NCBI RefSeq assembly: GCF_034190915.1
Contig: NW_026947507.1
Span: 16,192,501-16,256,500, forward strand
DNA: 64,000 nucleotides
DNA from: Cavia porcellus
Taxonomy: Eukaryota; Chordata; Mammalia; Rodentia; Caviidae
Direction: 5' to 3'
In this document: piece after piece, positions 38,160 to 50,925 of the stretch
Layout of the letters: each line of letters opens with the position of its first letter
Numbering within the stretch: position 1 is the first letter of the stretch
Notes under the pieces: model-generated
Database searches by the model: none
Told to the model about the DNA's origin: nothing
Seen by the model: the letters and a program-made list of their open reading frames with translations, nothing else
Position numbers and translations under genes: made by a program

Positions 38160-38949
38160 AGAGCACGCTGCTTAAGAAAGGATGCCTAGGCAATTGGTTT
38201 TCCAGGAAGATTCGATTCAGAGTATTTAGCTATCCAGGCACTCAGAGACCTCTGCAGTCTCCTTTTAATGGGGCCTGGCTACTGCTTGAGCTAGTAGTAG
38301 ATTGTGGTATAATCCACATGGTGTGGGTTTTATAGGTATGCAAAATGTAACAACTGTGGTCTTCCACCCAGATTTTACAAGAGACCAGGCAGTATGTTCC
38401 TGATAGTGCAGTACATGAAGCTGTAAGCAGGAAGTCAAAAGTATAGAAGACAACCCAGGAGGTTGGAGAAGCCAGAACTATGTTATACCTGTTGAGGAAA
38501 ACCACACGGAGTGAGCAAAGTCAGCCTAAGTGAATTGTCACAAGGGCTCCAATAAGTGTGAGGCCAAGTCCATTTGGAGTTCACATCTTGCTGTAGCTTG
38601 CCCTGATGCTGGACCTGGAGCTACATGATTTAATGTTTACCCTGCTGAATTTCAGTAGTGCTTTGATCGTATTGAGTTCTATCCCCTTACTTTTTCCCTT
38701 TTGGATGTGAATGTTTTCCCCTTAACTATGTATATCACCAATGTTTAAGTTTCTTTTTATTTTTATGGGGGTTCACAGCTAAGAGTTTGTCTTAAATTTC
38801 AGAGGAGACTTTGGGCTTAGATATTTCAACAATACTGGAACCATTAGGTAATTCTTTGAGATAGACTAAATGCATTTTGTATAAGGATGAACATGAAATT
38901 TTTAGAGGCTAAGAGCAGAATTTTACGGTTTATGTCTGGAGGTCCCTAG
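38160..38949. other. Unassigned sequence
   Basis: No element recognised. The two overlapping minus-strand frames at 38242-38505 look like chance. Confidence 0.45.
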
Positions 38950-39270
38950 GAGCTTATATACAGATCTTTTAGAAGGTAGGTTCTGAGAGTCTTACAGCAA
39001 AATATGATGATAGGACATGGGGCTTGATTGGAAAAGGTGGATCATTGGAGATATGGTGTGGTAGGGTTTATTTGCCCTTCCCCAGCTCTCCCCTTCATCC
39101 TTTTTGCTTTCTGTCAGTTATGTGCAAGTGTCATGCCATCTGGCCGTGCAGCCAGCTAACTATGGATTGAAACTGCTACAAACTGTAAGCCAAAGTAAAA
39201 CTCTTTCTGTGAACTGTGTGTGTCATTTATTGTGCTCAGTGATGAGAAAATGACTGAGATGTGATCCTTC
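38950..39270 (+). mobile_element. MaLR LTR
   Basis: GGTGGATCATTGGAGATATG, CCCTTCCCCAGCTCTCCCCT, TAACTATGGATTGAAACTGC, ACTGTAAGCCAAAGTAAAAC and GTCATTTATTGTGCTCAGTG follow the same order as the copy at 36.7 kb. Confidence 0.68.
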
Positions 39271-40140
39271 CCCAAAGTCAAAATAGCCACAAAAATATAA
39301 GCATCACGAATCAATGCAGCACTCAAGGACAGCCAGATGATTCAATTAATGATACAAAAGTGAACTTACAGAACTCCTGCCAACAGTGGCAAGAATGGTA
39401 GTGTATGTCTGTCTGAAACTGGGGCCATGTGTCTTTTTTGTAATACTTTTAAAAGTTAATTTTTTAAATTTAAACATTTAAGTAGTTTTTAATAATATGT
39501 TGTATTTGAATACCAGAAGCCCACATGTACTCAAGTCTACTTTCATAAGAAATTTTAGTGCTAAGACTGAGTCTTACTCTGAGGTATTCATATAAGGGAA
39601 AACAAGCAAAAGTATCTATCAAGAGACAGAATGGAGCAGGAATCTGTGAGCAAGAAATTTTATCATGATTTCACTGGCAAAGAAGGAGCAAAGCAGGGTA
39701 AGCTCAGTTCAGACTGGCTAGATTTTATATTACTATGCTCTGGGGAATGGAACCACTCCCTAGTTCTTGGGTACTTGATCCTGGGGCAAGCTAGGCAATC
39801 ATATAGTGTCCAAAGAGTGTAACAGTGCAACAGAGGAGGTGTCTGGCTGATTTGGTGTTAAAGTATCCCCCAAGGAAGAATCGTCTGCCCAAAGGTGGGA
39901 GGTGGTGACAGAGGCAGGAGACCATGACAGGATAATTCAGATATATCACTGTATTGTACAGAAACAGTTTAACATGTTTAAGTAGAGCCAGTGCCAAAGC
40001 ATCAAGTTCACAGAGGCTATAAACATGGTGAACACTGACATGTAAGGCAAGAATGCTTAGGGATCAGAATCACTCCTGTCCCTTCTACATGAATATCAGG
40101 TGCCAGATTTAAGTCCAGAATGGCAGAAAGCTCACAGTTC
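39271..40140. other. Unassigned sequence
   Basis: No recognised feature. Confidence 0.5.
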
Positions 40141-40274
40141 AAAACTAACATAGCCCTTAGGGGCTGGGGATATAGCTCAGCGGCATAAACACCTGCCTTA
40201 CAAGCAGGCAGTCGTGAGTTCGATCCCTGGTACCGATAAAAATGAAAAAGACAAAAAAAAAACTAACATAGCCC
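40141..40274 (+). mobile_element. ID SINE, young-looking, with target-site duplication
   Basis: The body from 40160 starts GGGGCTGGGGATATAGCTCA and continues with well-preserved A and B box sequence (GTCGTGAGTTCGATCCCTGG), ending in an A-rich tail to 40260. The 16-base repeat AAAACTAACATAGCCC flanks it at 40141-40156 and 40259-40274. Its first two bases on the right overlap the tail. The intact boxes and perfect duplication indicate a recent insertion. Confidence 0.93.
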
Positions 40275-43200
40275 AAGGCCAGAAGAGCTAGCTTTGGTGC
40301 TGATGGCAATCAGATATACCCAGACAAGACTTTAAAATGAAAGAATGATGGAAATTTTCTCAAATTCAAGAAAACAGCATCAATCCAGATCCTATAAATA
40401 AACAAGTAAATACAGTATTTAATAGTTTACATGGTCAAAAAAAAAAAACAACAGGAAAAAAAAAGGACATAGGGATAAACTGGGCATTACTTTGCATTTA
40501 AGGACTACTCTAGAGAATGCATAGTTTTGTCTTACAACAATGTTATGGCACTTTAACACGAATACTAAAGTAAATCATTTTGCATTAAAATAATAAAAGT
40601 CAACAGAGTTGAAAACTATGAAAGAAAATATAAAAGGGAAATAAAGAAAAAATGGAAGAAGATTAAATCTCCATCCTGTTCTATAGAAACAGATGAAATG
40701 AAAAATACACATACACAAATTACAAGATTGGCTTAAAACAGCTGCCCACGGAATCAGGGTTGGAATAATGCACAAAATACGTCTGAGTCCTGGAAATCGA
40801 AGGGATCCAGATGAAGGCCTGGAGCTCACTGTCCCCTGTCAGTCCTTATCAGGAGGCTAAAGGATCTGGATTGGAAGCCAAGAGACAGTGTCCAAGTTGA
40901 AGGCAAAGACTAGAGCTCCTCCAAAGGAACAGAAGTGAGCCTGCATTTGTTTCCCTTTTGTAACATTCTGCTCACTCAGGGTGATGATCAGTTCACTATC
41001 ACAATCTCTCAGCCAAAAGGTAATTACCAAGTTGTACCTGGCACTAATAGGTGTCCCAAGTGGTCAAAGAGAAAGGTCCTTTATGATTGTATTCTGTTAA
41101 ATTCCAGTAATCTTCAAAATCCAAATATCTCCAAATCAATGTTTCCCATTAACAAGCATCTGAAAAATTGTTTTTCCTTGGTTAAACTATTCTTAGATGC
41201 TTATTTCAATGCCTGACTGAAAAGCATATAGCAAGAAAAGACAGTGACTGTCACTTTATTTTTGGGTTAGATTTTGACAAAGCTTGACTTTGGGGTTAAA
41301 AAAGCAATGAAACACAAGAACTATAATTCAGTCCAAGCTAAAACAAGGTTATTCAGAGACCAAAATCTGGAAAATGGAAAAAAAATGCCTGATTAATTTA
41401 TACAGTCACAGTATGTTGTAAATGGCATTAAATAGTTCCATAGTATCTCCTTTTTAAATATCTAAATCCATCTACATAGATTATTCTTAAGAAAATTTAG
41501 CCAAGAAATAAATGGTGATGTGTAATTCCTTCTATGTGTACTTTTCCTCAGGTTGTTAATGACAAATGCATTATAGTTATTTATTACAAATAGATTAATG
41601 GTGTCAGTATGGTTCAATTCATAGCAATCTTATAGTTTTAAAATGCACAGGGAATTGGACTGCTTCCCAGTGCTGACAATGCACATGATTGCTTTCCAGG
41701 AGACTATATTCCTCAGGAGTACTTTTCTTTATGTTTATTACTTTAAAAAATGAAGGTACCATCTGCTCTTGCTTCATAGTTGTTTAAATTGTTTAGAACC
41801 TCAGGTCAAAATGAGAAAATCTACCGTGTACTTCCTTCCAGAGACTTAATTTCATCTGGAAATAATTAGCTCCGCAGTCCTTTTCTTTAACCCTGCACTG
41901 GATAACAATGATTGACCTGCAGATGCGACCTTTTCCCTGGACTGATACACACTTCAGGTCTCTATAAGCCATTTGAAATAGCAATAGATAAATGGTTATT
42001 ATTTCATTCCTTTGTGTCACAAATATGTATACTTGAAGTGAGTAATTAATTAATGTGTAGCATAAAATTTAGGTAAATACTTCTGAAACAGTTTTAAATG
42101 GGACTGGCAGATCAGGTGCTTTATGCAGATATGAAAATAATTAGTCTTAATTACAAATTCACTCTCTAAGAAGCAGAATAACTTAGAGTTTTATAAGACA
42201 GGTGGTAACATTCTGCTTAATCACTGAATAGTATGAATAGTCAATAGCAAAGAATAGAAACAGACAAAAGTTAAATATACTGTAACTATTTTTTAAACTG
42301 GGATCTATGAATAGTTTGTAATTATATCCAAGAATTAGAATTTTGAGAACATGTGCATTATTTGAGAAGAGTCCAGTCATAAGATTCATCAGCATTCTAA
42401 AATGCTATTTAATAAAAACTAAAATAAAAATTTTTAATAAAATACTGTATTTATTTCATTGTTAAACCTTTTCAGTTCATTCAAAACAAAGGACTACTTT
42501 AGGATAAAAGGATAAAAGCTTCTAAGACATTTTAGAAAAAGATGTCTTTCTGGAAAAAGATTGTAAACTGCAGGAGAACATAGGGTGTTTAATAAATTGA
42601 GATTGTTATAAGTGTTCAGACTCCTAAGAAAATAGACTAAATCTCAAAGCTGAGAATTTGTTATGTGAATATTTCTCAGCAAGAAATCTACATCTAGTAC
42701 ATAACTATGGTGAAATAGATTCATATATTTAAAATAACAACAAATTTGATTATATCATGTTGTGTTTGAAGCATTCCTACACAGCCATTAGGCTGCTAAT
42801 TTTATTTGGAATTATTACACATGTACAAATTATTGCATTAATTAAGAGTCTGAAATGAAATAGGTTATTTCCCTTTATTTAAAACACTGTTTCTGGATGC
42901 TAAATTTACTTCTGTTCCTGCATTTAAATGATTATTTTGCCATGTTCATATTCTTCATATTTTCACTTTTGACAGATTCTCTTCTACCATATCTCTATAC
43001 TCAAAGTAAAATTAAGTATACCGTGTTTTTTTTAGAGAAATGAATCTTATAAGTATTTGTTAGCAACCAACTTAGCTTGTGGGATAAATGGAGGACAGAG
43101 TTAAGACTAAAGTATTATATAATCACTGTGGTTTAATAGATTCTAATAAGTATAAACATAAACACCTTGTTCGTATTTAGGATAACTACATTACATGTGT

Positions 43201-45374
43201 GAGTGAAAAAAGTTGTGAAAGAGACAGAGAAAGAGATACAGAGACAGACACAGTGACAGAGACACAGGCAGAAGCTAAGGACTCACTTCCATTAAATATA
43301 GTCTTCCTGCAGCTCTAAATCAATTACCATTTTTCCCCTTTTTGCCAACGCAGAGAGGCCTTTCTTTTATATTAGAGTTTCAAAAAAATCCTGCTATGTA
43401 AGTCTATTCCCCTCTAATATTGTTTAGCCTAGGAAAAGCTACTGAGAGAGAGGAAATGTAAACTCTTTGCTAGCTGGTTCACAATCATAGTTTACAGTTA
43501 CATGCTACCACAAAACTTGGACACAATTACTTTGGTAAGAATTCTAAGAAGTAATTATAATATAATTTGAAATTACAGTTTAAATAAATTAATTTCCACT
43601 TAACGTTTTAAATAAACACCTACATCACAAAATACTGTCAAAATGTTATTTCAAATATTTATGAATTTGGATGTTTATCATTCACTGTGATAATTTTGAG
43701 CACTAGCAATGACATTTTTCAGTCTAATATTTCCTTGAAATATCATTAGTACAAGGTTTCCCCAAATATATTATGGCTGGAGAGGGGGTGGTAGTAGAGT
43801 ATAAAGAAGAAAAAAAAGGAGATGGAGAAAGAAGAAAGAAGGCCAAAATTTATTTAATCAAAAAAGATATACTTCTGTGTTAAGTATACCTCCATCTTTC
43901 CTATGATCTTTCACTTCATTGAAGTTTCCATGACTGATAATATTTATAAAACATTGCTTTGTTTCAATTATGTATAGGGCACATAGAAACCAGATAATAT
44001 GCTCAAATACACAGACCTGAAGAATAGAAGAATCCTTTCACCCTCCTAAATCAAATAACATTGGATCCAGTGCCCTTATTTATCTTTTTAGAACTGAAGA
44101 CTTTGCAAGTTATAGTTAATTACCTAACTAACATATTGTACCAAGAGTTAATAGCTTATAATTATAATATTTTATACATAGGGCCTTACTTTTTTTTGAC
44201 TCAGGAGAGAAACTAAGAGAAAATGTGGACTTCTATCACGCTCAGAGAACTTAACCTTTCAACCCTGGCTGATAAACTTCCTCATGAGCATCTATGGGTT
44301 TAGAACTTTCTGTTCTTTCCTATCTCCCTGACCCAGCTTAAAGATTTTAATTCATATGGTATAAGCCAGTCAAATACTTGATGGGTTACCACTATGTTTA
44401 CAGAACTTGATACTGTAGATAAGATAGAAGACAAAAACAGTAATGTGTACAACACTGAAATGAAAGAAGGTGTTTAAGAATTAGAAGAGATTTTAAATGA
44501 CAACTTTGCTATCTTATCAAATAATTGTAGTTTAAATATTTTTAATCTGATAATTATTAACAGAAAACAATAGTCATAGTTTCCCTAGATGATAAGGCAA
44601 TGACCGTAAGCATGCTAAATAGTCCTGCTTCTGAACTTTTGAAGACCTTTACTACCTCAAGAATCTGACAGATTCTTAAGTACCTGCAGAACATTATTTT
44701 ACATGAAACGAATCTAGCAAAAAAAAAAAAAAAGTGCATGGTCATACTTATCCAAGAAACCTAATAAACCTGATCTTATACGAGAGAGTGCAATTGAACA
44801 TATGAGTGGGTAGGTTTGGGGCTAAAGAAATGGGTCAAAGTATAAAAAATTTCAGTTAGATAGCTGGGATGATTTTAAGGATCTATTGTACAACATAGTG
44901 AATATAGCAAATAAAAATTCATTTTTAAAAATGTGAAGAGTCTATTTTCAGTCTTCTTATCACAAAAAAATAAATTTGGGGCTTATGAATTTAGCTTTAT
45001 TTAGCCATTTCACAATGGATACATATTTCAAAACAACTTCTTGTTTATTCTATACATGCAAATTGGTCAATTAAAAATCAGATATCCATGAAAATATACT
45101 TTGATAACCGCCCATTTGCATTCTTTTCTTGCCCTTTTTACAGCTTCATTGTGGCAAATTAGGTATAAAATAAAATAAGATAATCTCATGAATTCTGAAT
45201 CTTCTTTCTAAAAAAAGTCTGGTACACAAGTTATTAAACTTTGTTGTGGTGAGAGTTTCAAAATAACAACTACTAGTTGATTGAAATAATCACTACCTCT
45301 GAAGAGATTTGGAACTCAGATCTTTGCTAGGCAGGGACAAGTAACTGGAAACATTAACTATTACTACCAGATAT
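40275..45374. other. Unassigned AT-rich sequence
   Basis: Five kilobases with no recognisable gene or family. Minor items: an A-rich stretch at 40438-40464, a GA-rich purine stretch at 43205-43270, another at 43806-43843, and a poly(A) at 44720-44733. Confidence 0.5.
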
Positions 45375-45575
45375 CTAGTACTATGTTAAACAATTTTCAA
45401 GAGTTTCCTCACTTAATCTGTATAATAATGTTAATGGAAGTTCTGTTTATTACTGTTATACAAGTTAGAGATTCAAGGTTGGAAAACTTAACTTGCCCAA
45501 TATTAAAAAAAAAAAAAAAAAGTGAGTAGCCTCACTGAGTTTTGGATCCAGGTCTGCCTGGCACTAACATGATCT
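45375..45575 (+). mobile_element. MIR SINE
   Basis: Order of MIR segments: GTTTCCTCACTTAATCTGTA, GTTAGAGATTCAAGG, AACTTAACTTGCCCAATATT, a poly(A) expansion (45506-45520), then TTTTGGATCCAGGTCTGCCT. The match covers most of the family core. Confidence 0.65.
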
Positions 45576-45899
45576 TAAATATAATGCTTTTAATTCTAAT
45601 GTATCTACTCTTTTTTATTGCTATTTATATCTGAAAGAACATTGACACTCACACTTTTTGTCCTCACTTTAGAATGTTGAAATTTTATTTGAGTCACAAC
45701 ATGGGACTTAAAGGTATTTGATAAATTTATTTATGTCTATCTTTATTCTCACTCAATGTTTTTTCTTTAAAAACTAATGTACCCATTTCTAAGTTCATTG
45801 TCAATGGCATTAATTATAGTTACAGGGCTGTGCAACAATTGTCGTTATTTATTTCCAGAACATTTTTTTAAACTCCAACAGAAACCCTGTCACTATTGA
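45576..45899. other. Unassigned sequence
   Basis: May contain the edge of the antisense L1 to the right. Nothing else is seen. Confidence 0.4.
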
Positions 45900-46330
45900 G
45901 CAATAATCTCTCATTTTTCCCTTTCTGTCTCTTTTTCTTGAAATCTTCATTGTTGTTCCTATTTTAAGAGTATGGTTACTCAGTTTCTTCGTATAAATGG
46001 GATGCTACAATATTTGTTCTGTTGTATCTGTCTTAATTTGATTTCCATAAGTCTTCAAGGTTCATTCATGTTGTATTATGTATCTAAATCTAATTAATTT
46101 TTAATACTGAATAATGTTCCATTACGCTACATTCTTTTTTTCCAGTTTTAGGTTGACTGGCATTTGGAATGTTTCCCCAATTTTAACAAATTTGTATAAG
46201 ATTGCTCTGCACACTGATGTCCAAGTATCTATTTAAGTCCCTTCCTCAAATCTTTTAGGAATACACTGAATCTAGCAATGGAATTATTGGCACATATGGT
46301 AATTGTGTATGTAGGCTTTAAAATTTCCTA
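45900..46330 (-). mobile_element. Ancient L1 3' region, antisense
   Basis: On the + strand, ACTGAATAATGTTCCATTAC, TTGACTGGCATTTGGAATGT with GTTTCCCCAATTTTAAC, and GGAATTATTGGCACATATGG are the complement of the post-ORF2 sequence of old mammalian L1 families. This is the only L1 in the window on the minus strand. Confidence 0.72.
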
Positions 46331-46699
46331 GTTTACTATTTCTCTGTATTTTCTGGATAAACCATTAACTGTCTTCTATTCCTTTCACCTATGAATTTTC
46401 TGCTCTCAGTGTCAATAGTGTTAGAATGTTGCTCAAATTCTTATAGTAAAAGCAATTACATTTTACTGATTTCAATATATCAATCTTTATTCTAGTATTT
46501 TAACTCCACTATCAAATTCAACAAGGCAATATTCATCATGAAATAAGTAATAATACATGACTGAGCAGTACTAGGCCTTCACCGTTTTCCTTCATGTGCT
46601 ATTTTATCTATGTTATCTTGGACCGAAATAATGAGCAACTAATTTCAATGGCACCAATATATTTGATTCATTGGCCTCTCCTCCTCACCATTAATGAAT

Positions 46700-47075
46700 G
46701 CTATGGTTTAGAACTTTGATGCTCCCCAAATATCATGTGGCAAAGGCTTGGTCTCTGATGCAGTAGTGTTCACAGGTAGGATATTTTTGGAGATTGGATC
46801 ATGAGTGCTCTAATACCATCAATGGATTATTCTATGTATATATTTATAGCTTAATGAGTTTCAAGAGAGGGGTTTTTATTAAAAAATGAGCTCTCTTTAT
46901 CTGTCTCTCCTCACTTTCATGAGGTAAAAGCAAACCCATCTCCCATATGTTTTCACTGCTACAATATTCCACCCCACTAAAGGGCCGAACATGAAGCGGC
47001 CAACCATGGAAACCTCTGACACCTTGATCAAAAATAAACCTTTCCTTTCCAGCCCCAGCCAACCCTGATACTATG
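46700..47075 (+). mobile_element. MaLR-like LTR
   Basis: ATGCTATGGTTTAGAACTTT at the 5' side, AGATTGGATCATGAGTGCTC and TTTATAGCTTAATGAGTTTC in the middle, then ACACCTTGATCAAAAATAAA near the 3' side. Shares the middle segment with the 15.4-kb copy. Confidence 0.6.
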
Positions 47076-47334
47076 TATTCAATCCAGAGTCTTTGCCCTG
47101 ATCCATATCTCCAGGTTTTTCTTATTCTACCTTTATCAAAGATATTTTATCTAAGCAAAAGGAAGACTAACTAACACAATTAGATACATTGAAAACTGAT
47201 GAACTGAAGGAGAGATGTTTAGCTGATGTGTAACATGCATTAAAATATACAAGGCTCACAATACTTCTTAAAGTTATCATAATAAAATTTTATATTTTAA
47301 TGCATGTCACATAAACGATTGGGTACACTCTTTC

Positions 47335-47500
47335 CAAATGCTGTGATTTGAATGCTTCCTCTCCAAATTTTAGTTGTGGAGATGAGATCTTTAAGACATG
47401 ATTAAGCTATGAGAGCTTCTCCTTTGTGGAAAGATCAAGTTCCTCATAAAGAGATTTCAGCTTTTCTGTTCTATCAGCACAGACAGACTCACCAACTATC
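47335..47500 (+). mobile_element. Possible MaLR-like 5' fragment
   Basis: TGCTGTGATTTGAATGCTTC and GTGGAGATGAGATCTTTAAG resemble a diverged MaLR 5' end. Weak match only. Confidence 0.35.
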
Positions 47501-47821
47501 CTATTAACATCGTAAAATCAAAGTACACCAATGAAGCAAAATTTGTACTAAGATGTTCTTTCAAAGATACAATGGAATGAGGTAAAGAAGAATTGAAGTA
47601 GCGCTGACCGAACAGGTACCTACCTACCATCTGTCACCACTGCAGTGAAACTGCTGGTTTATACAGACTTCTCGCTGGCTCCTCCCACAAAGTGAGACAG
47701 GTGAGACCCCTACATGACTGTCAGGGAAACAGTTTGAAGGGACTTGTAGTTGGCCATAGTTCCTGAAATATAGATCAGAGTTGCCTCCACTCAAGTATTG
47801 ACTCAAGATACAAAAAAAGAA

Positions 47822-47924
47822 AAAGATATTTGTACAGCCCCAAATATATATTTCTAAAAGTTAATTCTTGTTTCCATGCCCTGTAATGACTTTTTGTATG
47901 TCCACTGCATTTTTCTTTTAGTAA
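47822..47924 (+). repeat. 103-bp duplicated unit, copy 1
   Basis: Aligns without gaps over 103 bases to 48990-49092, with 12 mismatches by my count (about 88 percent identity). No known family recognised. It starts AAAGATATTTGTACAGCC. Confidence 0.85.
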
Positions 47925-48989
47925 GGACAACCAAGAGGCATCTTACTGCTGAATTCCATCTCTTTCCTGATGTAATTGGTCACTTAGTCAATGATATACT
48001 TAAGGAAAACAACTTTATACTGCTTCAAATGTGTTTATTTTTCTAAATGTGTTACTTTCATTTATTGGTTTAAATCATATTATATTTTTTTATTAATTTT
48101 GAGTCACATTGTGAAGTGTATATTTTATGAATTTCCTTTGATATCTTAGGTTACCAAGCAGGCAAATAGAGCTCAGATGTGTAATTATACTTAACTAATT
48201 AACTATCTAGGAGTTAATAGGGCAAGAAAGTGCTATTTTTTTCTCATTAAAATAATTAACAATTTGTTGGTAATATATCAACTAATTATCTTTTTAACAT
48301 CTATGTTAATGTTTACAACAACTTTAATAAATTTATTTCAAATATAGAGGCACTTTCATACTGAATGTTCTCCATTGGTTACTTGAAATTTGGTAGCTCA
48401 TAGGCGCTTTAACATGACTTTATACAAGAAATCAGTTTTGAATATTTCCCACTCATACAGTAGACATGGTCGATTTTCAATTGCAGAAAATTACCAAAAT
48501 TTTAAAAAGCAAAAAAAAAATATGATTGTGGAATTTTGAGTTAATCAACAACTCATTCTATATACCTAAAGTAAAAAATTCCAAATAAAGAGAAAATGTT
48601 GAAAGTCATTGTTTCAGAGACCATTGTAACTATGTCTCTTATTTCACTGATCACTACTACCAGCAATAAAGTAACTCCACATCTGAATGGAAAATTATAG
48701 GACAAAGAAAATTCTATGGACGTGAAGATTATAATCTATAAATAATAACTGTGGTACTGCTTTGATTGTCATACTTCAATTTTTAAAAGCACAGTTAGTA
48801 TTTCTTATGTAATATATGTTGGTTCTTATCAAGTTGAAGCTTTAAAAGTGATTAAATCATAAATTGTTGCTTATAATTAATAATTTAGACTTATTTTAAT
48901 AGTAGCCATTTTAGGAAACATGTTTTTTAAACTGCGGTTACCTAACACTTCCATAAAAGTAGTAGACATATATGTTATAGCTGATGTAT

Positions 48990-49092
48990 AAAGATATTTG
49001 TACAGCCACAAATATATATTTCTAAAAGTTAACTCTTGTTCCCATGCTCTGTAATGTGTTTTTATATGTCTGCTGCAGCTTTCTTTTAATAA
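48990..49092 (+). repeat. 103-bp duplicated unit, copy 2
   Basis: Second copy of the unit at 47822-47924, same orientation, 1168 bp further along. Flanks outside the 103 bases do not align by eye. Confidence 0.85.
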
Positions 49093-50076
49093 TCATTTAT
49101 TCACCTACCTCATGCCCTGGCATTTTGTTAAATTATATTAAGGTCAAAGACATAGTCAGTGTCCTCAACTAAAAAGCATTTTGCAAGAGTAATTAGGTAA
49201 TCTTTGAAATCAAAATATTTGGTAGAATTTACTTAAAATGTAATATTCTGCTTATTATCAGTTAAACTGGTTGTAACCAAGGTCTACACGTAAGCCCACC
49301 TCAGGTATTTAAGAGGTGTTTTATATGACAAATTATAAATCTGAATCAGTAACTTCAAGGGATACCTACCCAGTTACTCTCTTCATTATCTTCTTTTATT
49401 TTCAGGTATTTGCATGAATAAACATTAATATTATTTTATAAAGTTTTGCCTGTAAGTTATAGAAAGTTTTCTAAATTTAATGATGATCCATATCCCCTAA
49501 AGGAGAAACTCAGTTCAAGATAATGGGCTGCATAAATGTGAAATTGGACATATATGCAGAGTGGCAAGAAATCAAAGGTAAATTAATGAGAATGCTTGTA
49601 ATTACATTTATGTGTTTTCCCTATAATAAACTTTTGAGCTGAAAATGCACATTTGATTTGTCCTCATACTTAATGAAGGAGAAAATTGAATCTAATTGCA
49701 TTCCAGTTGAATATTTACTCTTAATGAAAATTCTTTTAGTTTTTCAATAATTTATTTTAAAGGATAGCCCCAATAAATGCAATAAATCAAACCAGATAAA
49801 AGTAGTTCCCTTCAAAACTAATAAAATGTTTTTATCCTATTCTGCATTACAACTTACTAACTATGAATACATTTTAAATCTCAGGTTCAATTATTTCATT
49901 TTATGAAATATTTTCATGATTGTTTTATAGATTCTTTGATAGAGTATTCACAAAAATTCTATTTAAAAACAGTGAAAAATATTTTTAAAATTAAGTAATA
50001 TACATATTTTAAAGGTTAAAATAGCATATGAGTAATAAAAGTACATTAATCTATCTACATTTGGTCTTTTATTCTA
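49093..50076. other. Unassigned AT-rich sequence
   Basis: No recognisable feature. Confidence 0.55.
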
Positions 50077-50080
50077 TTGT

Positions 50081-50111
<31 letters not shown>

Positions 50112-50192
50112 GGTACTGGGGATCAAACTCACAACCTTGTGCTTGCCAGGCAAGTGCTTATGCTGCTAAGCTAAATCCCTGCCCCTTGTAAT
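50077..50192 (-). mobile_element. ID SINE with long poly(A) tail
   Basis: The reverse complement reads GGGGCAGGGATTTAGCTTAG and the tRNA-like body. The tail is 29 T on the + strand (50083-50111). A 7-bp repeat, TTGTAAT, flanks it at 50077-50083 and 50186-50192. The long pure tail suggests a recent insertion. Confidence 0.9.
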
Positions 50193-50799
50193 ATTTCTTA
50201 AATAATGAAAAGTTGATTTTTCCCACATAGATCTTTAATTGATATTTTTTTAGATAACCTATTTTAGCAATGTTTATTTTCAATTTAAACTCACTTCTCC
50301 TCAGTTATTAAACTGATCTTCATATCTCGTTTATAGAAAGAAAAATTTATGTGTTTATTCAGATAAAAATACAACATTATGTACTTTACAGGTCAATACA
50401 TTTCTCTCTAAACTTTAACTCTGATTAGAAATATATTTTTAAACCTAGATGAAGACAAATCACAAAGCCACAAATTTATTGCATGTGAACTGTGAACTAT
50501 TTTCTTCTCAGCCATATGCTATCTTCAAGGCAATGTCTGTGTAATGATAAAAAGCAATGCAATTGTGGGTCAGATTGCATTACAAGGTATAAATGCTACT
50601 TACAATCACTTTCTTAGAGTCATTTTCTACTTCAAATTTAATACTGAAAGTAAATGACGGAGACTGACCAAAAAAAAAAAAAACCACGAGAATAAGGCTT
50701 TATAAAAACAATAAGGTACAGATTTCATGAAAGGCAAAGGTTTGTGTTATTGCGAATGCTGTTTTGGGGGCTGATGTCCCCAGTCAAATATTTTGTGTG
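50193..50799. other. Unassigned AT-rich sequence
   Basis: No recognisable feature. Confidence 0.55.
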
Positions 50800-50925
50800 C
50801 AAAAGAGTTCACTGTGACTACAAAAATTCTCTCTAAGACTTGAATCTGTGAACTAAAATCTTGTTACTGACTTCATAGTCTCCAAAACTGTGGAATAAAC
50901 TGTTTTAGCCACCGAGCCTATGCGA
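50800..50925 (+). mobile_element. MaLR LTR 3' fragment
   Basis: TAGTCTCCAAAACTGTGGAA followed by TAAACTGTTTTAGCCACCGA and GCCTATG matches the 3' part of MLT1/MST-type LTRs (CTCCAGAACTGTGAGAAATA then GTTTAAGCCACCCAGTCTATG-like order). Confidence 0.55.

Noticed and set aside
43205..43270. GA-rich stretch as a regulatory element
   Set aside because: Imperfect low-complexity purine repeats with no motif that supports a specific call.
17821..50192. tRNA genes at the six ID-type sequences
   Set aside because: These have tRNA-like boxes but also A-rich tails, and some have target-site duplications. They do not close into a full tRNA cloverleaf, so they are SINEs.
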